6,968 nucleotides of DNA from Rickettsiales bacterium (GTDB lineage: Bacteria; Pseudomonadota; Alphaproteobacteria; TMED109). A program made the translations under genes and the position numbers. Below the pieces are notes generated by a model. The model had not been told where the DNA came from. It worked only from the letters and a program-made list of their open reading frames with translations, and made no database searches. Location: the NCBI GenBank assembly GCA_002720125.1, contig PBGQ01000037.1, positions 4,423-11,390 on the forward strand. Direction: 5' to 3'. This document shows positions 1 to 4,913 of this stretch, one piece after another (positions within the stretch are counted from its first letter, which is position 1; each line of letters begins with the position of its first letter).

Positions 1-247
1 TATCAAAGCTGTTTAAAGCTAGATTGTTTGCCTCAGTCGCGCCGGAAGTAAAAATTATACTATCTTTATTAGCATTAACTATTGATGCTACTTCTTCTCT
101 AGCTGTTTCTAAAATATTTTTGGCTTGTCTTCCAGAAGTATGCACAGAGGAAGGATTTCCAGAATGATCTAATAAATTTACAATAAAATCTTTTACCTCT
201 CTTAAAACTGGAGCAGAAGCATTATAATCAAAATAACATCTAATCAT
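1..247 (-). CDS. cysteine desulfurase (NifS/IscS class), N-terminal part, cut by window edge
   Basis: PLP enzyme that removes sulfur from cysteine and passes it as persulfide to Fe-S cluster assembly or other sulfur acceptors in the cytoplasm. About 82 N-terminal residues are visible, starting [14 protein letters not shown]. Family hallmarks seen: YFDYNASAP (5-13), GNPSSVH (30-36) followed by GR and an A-R-E-E-V helix, and [10 protein letters not shown] (66-75), the loop that contacts the PLP phosphate. The PLP lysine and the catalytic cysteine lie outside the window. The ATG start at 247 overlaps the last 8 nt of the serine acetyltransferase gene upstream, so translation is probably coupled. 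In alphaproteobacteria this pairing usually leads into sufBCD-sufS; that continuation is inferred, not seen. It could be named iscS or nifS; the subtype cannot be settled from this fragment. Confidence 0.93.
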   Translation of the reverse strand, partial: MIRCYFDYNASAPVLREVKDFIVNLLDHSGNPSSVHTSGRQAKNILETAREEVASIVNANKDSIIFTSGATEANNLALNSFD

Positions 248-920
248 TTTTTATCTCTATATTTAACTTATGTTTAAGTTTGCTAATTTCTAGTTCCATT
301 TTCTTAAATTTTTTTTCATATTCTTTATCTTTTTGTCTATTATTATTTATTAAATTTTTTTTAAAGTCTATATCGGTAGGAGTTCCATAGGCAGTAAATT
401 CCTCTGTTTTATTATATGCTTGTTTTTTTATTTCTTTAGCTGGCACTCCCATAAATGTTGTGTCCGAGGGCACATTTTTAGTTACTACAGCATTCGATCC
501 TATTCTTGCATTCTTGCCAATTGTAATTGGTCCTAGTATCTTTGCTCCAGCTCCTATTATAACATTATCTTCAATTGTAGGATGTCTTTTACCTTTATCC
601 AGAGAAGTACCTCCTAATGTAACTCCATGGTAAATAAGAACGTTATTTCCAATTTGTGAAGTCTCTCCTATTACTACACCCATTCCATGATCAATGAACA
701 TTTTTTCTCCTATTTTTGCACCAGGATGAATTTCTATTCCCGTGAAAATTCTTGATAAGAAAGCTAAAAATTTTGAAATAAATTTTAGATTTAAATTCCA
801 CAATAAATTTGCTACCCTATGTAGTAATATTGCATGAAATCCTGGATAGAGAATGAGAATTTCAAATAAATTGTTTGCAGCTGGATCTCTTTCCTTTATG
901 CTTTTAAGTAATTTAATCAT
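240..920 (-). CDS. cysE: serine O-acetyltransferase (short type)
   Basis: Acetylates L-serine with acetyl-CoA to give O-acetylserine, the carbon acceptor for cysteine synthesis. The protein is 226 aa from the ATG at 920. An in-frame TTG at 929 would add three residues, but the ATG is the simpler start; neither has a clear Shine-Dalgarno. Residues 1-50 form the short helical N-terminus (IKERDPAA). Residues 60-165 form the left-handed beta-helix: [10 protein letters not shown], then the IDH motif with the probable catalytic histidine near 78, [26 protein letters not shown] and GVPAKEI. Glutamate 63 stands where the E. coli enzyme has Asp143, as is common in short-type enzymes. After the hexapeptide domain comes a charged tail of about 55 aa ending in a coiled-coil-like helix. 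The cysteine desulfurase follows with an 8-nt overlap, suggesting cysteine supply for Fe-S assembly. Confidence 0.93.
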   Translation of the reverse strand: MIKLLKSIKERDPAANNLFEILILYPGFHAILLHRVANLLWNLNLKFISKFLAFLSRIFTGIEIHPGAKIGEKMFIDHGMGVVIGETSQIGNNVLIYHGVTLGGTSLDKGKRHPTIEDNVIIGAGAKILGPITIGKNARIGSNAVVTKNVPSDTTFMGVPAKEIKKQAYNKTEEFTAYGTPTDIDFKKNLINNNRQKDKEYEKKFKKMELEISKLKHKLNIEIKND

Positions 921-962
921 AAATCGCAAGGGTTTGTATAAAATATTTTGTAATTTAGAAAT

Positions 963-991
963 ATAGTATAAATATTGGGAATTTTAAACAA
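963..991 (-). promoter_or_regulatory. candidate sigma-70-type promoter for cysE and cysteine desulfurase
   Basis: On the minus strand, TTGTTT (991-986) is followed after exactly 17 nt by TACTAT (968-963), a plausible -35/-10 pair. Transcription would begin near 956 and leave a leader of about 36 nt before the cysE ATG. The region is so AT-rich that -10-like hexamers are common, so this is a candidate only. The same gap must also hold the rightward promoter of the hydrolase gene, for which only weak matches (TATAAA at 967-972 without a good -35) are seen. No convincing IscR-like palindrome was recognised. Confidence 0.35.
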
Positions 992-1002
992 ATATATACA
1001 AT

Positions 1003-1656
1003 ATGCATGAAGTTATAATACCAGGACCTGAAGGCAGAATGGAAGGTCGTTACAATAAAGGTAAAGGAAGAAATCCTCCTTTAGTTATATTACTACATCC
1101 TCATCCTATGCATGGAGGAAATATGAACAACAAAGTAATATATAATTGCTTTAAAACTTTTAGTTCTATGGGTTTTTCTGTTCTAAGATTCAATTATCGT
1201 GGAGTTGGAAATAGTGAAGGTAGTTATTCTGGAGATGAGGGTATAGGTGAACTAACTGATGCAGCTTGTGCTTTAGATTGGCTTTTACTGAGTAATACAG
1301 AAAGTACTAGAGTCTGGGTTACAGGTTTTTCGTTTGGAGCATTCATAAGCTTAAATTTACTTATGAGAAGGCCGGAAATAGAGGGTTTTATAGCAATTTC
1401 TCCTCCTGCAGACAAATATGATTTTAGCTTTCTAGCTCCTTGTCCAGTATCCGGACTTATTATTCAAGGAGATAAGGATGATATAGTTAATGAAACTGAT
1501 GTTGCTCTATTTGCTAACAAATTAGATAGTCAAAGGGCTATATCAATAAAATATAAGAAAGTAAAAAATGCTGACCATTTTTTTACTAATCAACTTGATA
1601 TCGTAAATAATGAAATCAGAAAATATATTGTAAAAAGATTAGTAAAAAATAGCTAA
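1003..1656 (+). CDS. small alpha/beta hydrolase, COG2945 type
   Basis: Cytoplasmic alpha/beta-fold hydrolase of 217 aa; substrate unknown. The N-terminus MHEVIIPGPEGRMEGRY and the oxyanion-loop segment LLHPHPMHGGNMNNK (30-44) are characteristic of the COG2945 group. FNYRGVGNSEG (63-73) is the next conserved strand-turn. The nucleophile elbow is GFSFG (108-112, Ser110). The acid lies in QGDKDDIV (155-162, probably Asp159) and the histidine is His192 in ADHFF, so the triad is complete. Proteins of this group are often encoded beside the suf Fe-S operon in alphaproteobacteria, and here the gene is divergent from cysE and the cysteine desulfurase, which fits. No function in Fe-S assembly is established from sequence. 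ATG start with no clear Shine-Dalgarno. Its stop codon overlaps the stop of the convergent anmK gene by 4 nt. Confidence 0.9.
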   Translation: MHEVIIPGPEGRMEGRYNKGKGRNPPLVILLHPHPMHGGNMNNKVIYNCFKTFSSMGFSVLRFNYRGVGNSEGSYSGDEGIGELTDAACALDWLLLSNTESTRVWVTGFSFGAFISLNLLMRRPEIEGFIAISPPADKYDFSFLAPCPVSGLIIQGDKDDIVNETDVALFANKLDSQRAISIKYKKVKNADHFFTNQLDIVNNEIRKYIVKRLVKNS

Positions 1657-2735
1657 ATATAGTTATGTAATACACCTCCAGAGAGTGGGGTCATTACACT
1701 CGTAGTTTCCTTAAAAGTATATGGTAAACCCAATAGACTTCTAACTGCTAGATATGCAAAAGCTTGAGACTCAATGCTGTCTCCGTCTACTCCAAATTCT
1801 TCAGCTGAAGAAACTGTTTCTCCAAATATTTTATTTAAATTTGATTTAATAGCTAAATTCTTTCTTCCCCCTCCTAATAAAATAATTTTTTTAGGTTTGT
1901 ATTTCCTTATTTTAGTTCTTATTAAGTCTGAAATTAAATAACATAAAGTAGCAAGAGCATCTGAGGTATTCAATTTACCTGTTTCTGTTGTACATAATAG
2001 ATCTAGTTCTTTTCTGTCATAAGAATTCTGATCTATTTTCAGGATTTTTTTCTTAATTTCCGAGGCTATCTTTATATTTACTTTGCCTTCTAGTGCTAAT
2101 TTACCCTCTTTGTCCATATCTAAACTTAATCTTTCTTTACAGATTTTATCTAAAGGGCCATTTCCTGGACCTATATCATAACCGTAAAAATTATTGTTTG
2201 TATCTATAACAGTAACATTGGTAACTCCACCTATATTTATCATCAAACATGGATATGAATTATTTTTTTTATTTTTAATTAATGCATTATGGAAAATTGG
2301 AACTAAAGGAGCTCCTTGCCCACCATAATTAATATCCTTTAATCTAAAATCTGATACAACTATTTTTTTAAATTTTTTTAATAACATATCATTGTCTATA
2401 TATTGCCAACTCCATCTTTCTTGTGGTCTATGAATAAGGGTTTGGCCATGCACGCCAATTATGTCTATATCATTTTTATTTAAACAAGCCTCTTTAATTA
2501 CTCTCTTAATGGAAAGTATGTGTTTATTGTTTATGGCTTTGGCTAGGGTCTGAAATTTTTGTAAATTTTGAGAATGATAAATATCTTTTTCTTGTTTACA
2601 ATATTCTATTGTAACTGATTTTATGTGTTTTATAAAATTTTCTCCGTCTGTTTCTATAATAGAAGCATCTACTCCATCAAATGATGTACCACTCATCGTT
2701 CCAATGGACAGATACTTTTTTTTTCTTTTAAACAA
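1653..2735 (-). CDS. anmK: anhydro-N-acetylmuramic acid kinase
   Basis: Phosphorylates and opens 1,6-anhydro-N-acetylmuramic acid to MurNAc-6-phosphate with ATP, a cytoplasmic step of cell-wall recycling. The 360-aa protein is full length for the family. Motifs seen: IGTMSGTSFDGVD (11-23, phosphate-binding), GVHGQTLIHRP (94-104), SDFRLKDINYGGQGAPLVP (128-146), NIGGVTNVT (167-175), GYDIGPGNGPLD (185-196, with Asp187 as likely catalytic base), LLGGGRKN (286-293), and a C-terminal EEFGVDGDSIESQAFAYLA then TPLSGGVL. The start appears to be TTG at 2735: it lies 3 nt after the previous stop, gives the expected short lead-in before the first motif, and no ATG or GTG sits in a suitable place. A run of nine A lies in codons 4-7. 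It is last in the leftward flagellar gene string and probably cotranscribed with it. Confidence 0.93.
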   Translation of the reverse strand: MFKRKKKYLSIGTMSGTSFDGVDASIIETDGENFIKHIKSVTIEYCKQEKDIYHSQNLQKFQTLAKAINNKHILSIKRVIKEACLNKNDIDIIGVHGQTLIHRPQERWSWQYIDNDMLLKKFKKIVVSDFRLKDINYGGQGAPLVPIFHNALIKNKKNNSYPCLMINIGGVTNVTVIDTNNNFYGYDIGPGNGPLDKICKERLSLDMDKEGKLALEGKVNIKIASEIKKKILKIDQNSYDRKELDLLCTTETGKLNTSDALATLCYLISDLIRTKIRKYKPKKIILLGGGRKNLAIKSNLNKIFGETVSSAEEFGVDGDSIESQAFAYLAVRSLLGLPYTFKETTSVMTPLSGGVLHNYI

Positions 2736-2738
2736 TTA

Positions 2739-3128
2739 TTATTCTTTATGTGAATGCAATATAGCTTCTACTTCCTCGTTGCTTAACCCTGTTTCCTTTA
2801 TAATTTCTAGATGGTCAGCACCCTGTCTTGCCATATCTATCGCTTTACTCATAGCCTGTTCACCCTGAATATTGTCTGCAAGTCTTGCAGCATTTTGATC
2901 TAACCTTTTCAGGTAATTAGATAAATAATCTACTTTTTTTGAATTTTCGTCTATTTCTATAATTAGGGTTTCTAGTTCTTTGTTAATTTCATTATTTTTT
3001 TCTATTATTTCAGAAAGCTTGGCACTAATGCCTTGTTTGAAGTTACCATCTCTCCAAAACTTCCATATTAGAAGCAATATAATAAGACTCAAAATACTAT
3101 ATAACTTAATTTGTTCAACTTCTATCAT
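2739..3128 (-). CDS. membrane-anchored coiled-coil protein of flagellar loci (DUF6468/DUF2802-like)
   Basis: A 129-aa protein of unknown function. Residues 8-25 (LYSILSLIILLLIWKFW) form one N-terminal transmembrane helix, residues 35-85 are a charged heptad-like helix (probable coiled coil), and residues 97-127 form a small helix-turn-helix-like segment (AIDMARQGADHLEIIKETGLSNEEVEAILH). The layout of anchor, coiled coil and short HTH-like end resembles DUF2802/DUF6468 proteins found beside flagellar and chemotaxis genes, including those of alphaproteobacteria. The family name is recalled by pattern, not by search. The likely place is the inner membrane with the bulk in the cytoplasm. It follows the FlgN-like gene after a 43-nt gap made only of A and T, so it has no Shine-Dalgarno, and precedes anmK by 3 nt. 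The flagellar context is firm, the role is not. Confidence 0.72.
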   Translation of the reverse strand: MIEVEQIKLYSILSLIILLLIWKFWRDGNFKQGISAKLSEIIEKNNEINKELETLIIEIDENSKKVDYLSNYLKRLDQNAARLADNIQGEQAMSKAIDMARQGADHLEIIKETGLSNEEVEAILHSHKE

Positions 3129-3133
3129 AATAA

Positions 3134-3163
3134 TAATTATTTATTATAAATTATAAATAATTA
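3134..3163. repeat. AT-only inverted repeat in intergenic gap
   Basis: The 43-nt gap between the FlgN-like and DUF6468-like genes contains only A and T. Within it an 11-bp perfect inverted repeat (3134-3144 pairing with 3153-3163) surrounds an 8-nt loop. As RNA it would make a weak, all-AU hairpin just in front of the DUF6468-like start codon. It has no GC pairs and no distinct U-tract, so it is not called a terminator. In sequence made only of A and T such symmetry can arise by chance; a role in translation initiation or RNA processing is possible but unproven. Confidence 0.4.
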
Positions 3164-3171
3164 AATTATAA

Positions 3172-3423
3172 CTATTTTTTATTAGAAATGTACTTAGAAA
3201 AATCCTTTAAAATACTTAATTTATAATCACTTTGTATTGATAGTTTCTCAATAGTAGCAATCATCTTATCAATGTTTTCTTTGCTAAAATTTTCTTTTAA
3301 ATCTTTATTCTTAATAAAAGCAAGTTCATTTTCTAATATATTACTAGCTTCATGGACATCTTTTGAAGTTTTGAAAAATGCTTCCTCTAGTTTAAAAAGG
3401 CTCGTACTTAGTTTTTCTTGCAT
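3172..3423 (-). CDS. small helical protein, possible FlgN-like flagellar chaperone
   Basis: An 83-aa protein predicted to be almost wholly alpha-helical, with no signal peptide and no membrane segment. Heptad-like leucines and isoleucines run through MQEKLSTSLFKLEEAFFKTS and again through IDKMIATIEKLSIQSDYKLSILKDFSKYI. It is not recognised by a clear motif. The suggestion of FlgN rests on position: it starts 2 nt after the flgM stop, and flgN, encoding the chaperone for hook-junction proteins FlgK and FlgL, normally adjoins flgM. FlgN is usually about 140 aa, so this would be a much shortened version, or an unrelated small protein occupying the same slot. The tight spacing to flgM and the flanking flagellar genes make a real, cotranscribed gene likely. 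Confidence 0.6.
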   Translation of the reverse strand: MQEKLSTSLFKLEEAFFKTSKDVHEASNILENELAFIKNKDLKENFSKENIDKMIATIEKLSIQSDYKLSILKDFSKYISNKK

Positions 3424-3425
3424 AT

Positions 3426-3722
3426 CTATTTTATGTCTTTATATGCTTGTAGAAGCGCATCTGCTACCTTTTCTAAATCAATGGGATATTCTCCCTTAGA
3501 AATGGCATTCTTAATAGCACTAACTTTATCTAAATCTAAAGGAGCAGTTGCAGCCATTTTTACAGTTTCAATGCTGGAGTTTATTTGTATCTTATCAACA
3601 TTCTTTCCAACTTCTTTATCAGCAACTGTTTTTTCAGAATTAGAAGTCTTTACCTTATTTTCTTCAATATTCCTTTTATTCTGTGCATTTGAAGCGTTTA
3701 TGTTATTAATTTTATCTATCAT
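3426..3722 (-). CDS. flgM: anti-sigma-28 factor FlgM
   Basis: Binds and holds the flagellar sigma factor FliA (sigma-28) until the hook-basal body is complete, then leaves through the export channel, releasing late gene expression. The protein is 98 aa, the normal family length. The N-terminal half (1-45) is polar, Asn/Lys-rich and probably disordered, as expected for an exported anti-sigma factor. The C-terminal half carries the family signature: VDKIQINSSIETVKMAA, then DLDKVSAIKNAISKGEYPIDLEKVADALLQAYKD (63-96), matching the pattern of valine-any-any-isoleucine followed by G-E-Y-x-I-D and a final helix. A GGAG Shine-Dalgarno (3733-3730) lies 7 nt before the ATG. It follows flgA by 44 nt and precedes the FlgN-like gene by 2 nt. 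Its presence implies a FliA sigma factor elsewhere in this genome. Confidence 0.88.
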   Translation of the reverse strand: MIDKINNINASNAQNKRNIEENKVKTSNSEKTVADKEVGKNVDKIQINSSIETVKMAATAPLDLDKVSAIKNAISKGEYPIDLEKVADALLQAYKDIK

Positions 3723-3766
3723 TTATAGTCTCCATAATATAGTTAACGACTTTACTTTATAAATAT

Positions 3767-4459
3767 TTAGCGAAAAATTGATACTTTTTTACTATTTATT
3801 ACCCATGCTTTAATAGTCTTTCCTGTGCTTTTATTTAATACTTCTAAATATTCGCCCGCCATAGCAGATTTAGTCGCTATTCCATCTACCATGATATTAA
3901 TTTTATTTCTATTATTTTCAATAATAACTTTTTGCCCCTCTTGTATTGTCCAATTCTTTACCAAATGCCTTTCTCTAATAATTTGATTTTTTTTAAGTGG
4001 CATTTTTAGTTCTCTTCCTATTATACTGAGATCATTTAGAAAAAAGTTGTTTCCACCAAGATTTCTAATATTCTTCTTTTCAATGTCTTCTTTTCTCAAG
4101 ATATGTCTTCTCTTGAGATCTAGTTTAACTACGTACACATTTTTTCCTTTATTAAGGTTTGTTTTTTTATTTTTTTTAATCCTATCTATTTTAAGATTGG
4201 TTCTTAAGTTATAGCTCCATTTATTATTACCATTACACTTTATTAATAAGGTTTTAAAATCTCCAAATCTATTCTCAATATTGATATTGCCTTCACAGGT
4301 TGGCAATCTAAGTTTTTTGTTAATATGGAATGAATTATTTACTTTATTTTCTATTAAATATTCTGAGATAATTTCTTCTATTTTTTTATTATTCATCTTC
4401 GCTTCAGAAAAAGATAATAAGAAAGATAATAAAAATATAAATTTGATAATACTTCTCAT
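3767..4459 (-). CDS. flgA: flagellar P-ring assembly chaperone FlgA
   Basis: Periplasmic chaperone needed to assemble FlgI into the P-ring in the peptidoglycan layer. From the ATG at 4459 the protein is 230 aa and begins with a signal peptide, MRSIIKFIFLLSFLLSFSEA. An upstream in-frame ATG at 4501 would bury this signal behind 14 residues and overlap the preceding gene, so the later start is preferred; it lies 1 nt after the previous stop and has a GGA at 4469-4467. The N-terminal domain has a cysteine pair (Cys55, Cys75 in LPTCEG and LIKCNG) as in other FlgA proteins. A SAF domain spans about 107-170 (NVYVVKLDLKRRHILRKEDI). The C-terminal FlgA domain follows: EGQKVII, MVDGIATKSAMAGEYLEVLNKSTGKTIKAWV (about 190-221). 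The gene is not followed by flgI here. Confidence 0.92.
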   Translation of the reverse strand: MRSIIKFIFLLSFLLSFSEAKMNNKKIEEIISEYLIENKVNNSFHINKKLRLPTCEGNINIENRFGDFKTLLIKCNGNNKWSYNLRTNLKIDRIKKNKKTNLNKGKNVYVVKLDLKRRHILRKEDIEKKNIRNLGGNNFFLNDLSIIGRELKMPLKKNQIIRERHLVKNWTIQEGQKVIIENNRNKINIMVDGIATKSAMAGEYLEVLNKSTGKTIKAWVINSKKVSIFR

Positions 4460-4460
4460 T

Positions 4461-4910
4461 TTAGTTTCCAAAAAAATAAATTTCCGCTTGATTAGTCTCA
4501 TTAATTATTTCTTTTACTTTTTTCTTATTCTTGTAAACAAGATTTTTAATTTCATTGATTGATGGTAAGTATAATTTTTTCCCTGCAAACATAAAGTTTG
4601 GATTTGAACGAACAAATACTTTTTTATTTTTATGTACTATAGCTGATTGAATAAATTGTAAATTTAAATTACTGTTTCCATAATATTTCTGCATTATAGT
4701 AGAAAGAGTTTCATTTTTATTCACTCTATGCGTAGTTGAGTAACTTTCATCTTTAGTAAAATTATTCTTATATTCATTATTCGTTAAGCTATTTTTAGAG
4801 GATGAATATTCTAAAACTATCATAGGTTCAGCAGATAGTATTCCTTTGAATAAAATAAAGCTAAAAGCTAAAAGATTGAAAAAGTACCTTAAAAATTTTT
4901 TATCGATCAT
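4461..4910 (-). CDS. exported LysM-like protein of the flagellar operon
   Basis: A 149-aa protein with a signal peptide or membrane anchor (2-27, hydrophobic core FFNLLAFSFILF, possible cleavage after LSA). A low-complexity Ser/Asn/Lys linker (about 34-60) leads to a LysM-like domain at 61-117: HRVNKNETLSTIMQKYYG, FIQSAIVHKN, then NPNFMFAGKKLYLPS. The long middle and NPN-x-hydrophobic-x-x-G-x-x-L-x-x-P ending resemble the periplasmic LysM of FimV-type proteins more than the compact peptidoglycan-hydrolase LysM. A basic tail (120-149) follows. It probably acts in the periplasm and may bind peptidoglycan near the basal body. A GGAG at 4920-4917 gives a good ribosome site 6 nt from the ATG. It lies 3 nt after flgT and 1 nt before flgA, so it is part of the flagellar operon. 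No named flagellar protein was recognised. Confidence 0.78.
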   Translation of the reverse strand: MIDKKFLRYFFNLLAFSFILFKGILSAEPMIVLEYSSSKNSLTNNEYKNNFTKDESYSTTHRVNKNETLSTIMQKYYGNSNLNLQFIQSAIVHKNKKVFVRSNPNFMFAGKKLYLPSINEIKNLVYKNKKKVKEIINETNQAEIYFFGN

Positions 4911-4913
4911 ATT

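Noticed and set aside
430..470. TGGCAC inside cysE as a further sigma-54 element
   Set aside because: No GC at the -12 position follows at the required spacing, and it lies within conserved coding sequence.
1680..1712. A short GAGTG/CACTC inverted repeat near the end of anmK as terminator
   Set aside because: Only five base pairs, inside conserved C-terminal coding sequence of anmK, and no T-tract follows.
2623..2868. A plus-strand open frame opposite the start of anmK and the end of the DUF6468-like gene
   Set aside because: It spans two real genes on the other strand and has no independent support.
3005..3040. TGGCAC in the DUF6468-like gene as a sigma-54 element
   Set aside because: The following GC is three bases too close for a -24/-12 promoter.
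3418..3762. A 114-codon plus-strand open frame antisense to flgM
   Set aside because: It covers flgM, which has a clear family signature and ribosome site; the antisense product is a Ser/Leu/Phe-rich shadow of Lys/Asp/Glu codons with no recognisable domain.
3723..3766. A sigma-28 promoter in the flgA-flgM gap, since FliA often drives flgM
   Set aside because: A TAAAG element is present on the minus strand, but no GCCGATAA-like -10 occurs at the needed spacing; flgM is more simply read from upstream.
4457..4501. Longer FlgA starting at the ATG at 4501
   Set aside because: It would put 14 residues before an otherwise well-formed signal peptide and overlap the LysM-like gene by 41 nt; the ATG at 4459 with 1-nt spacing fits better.
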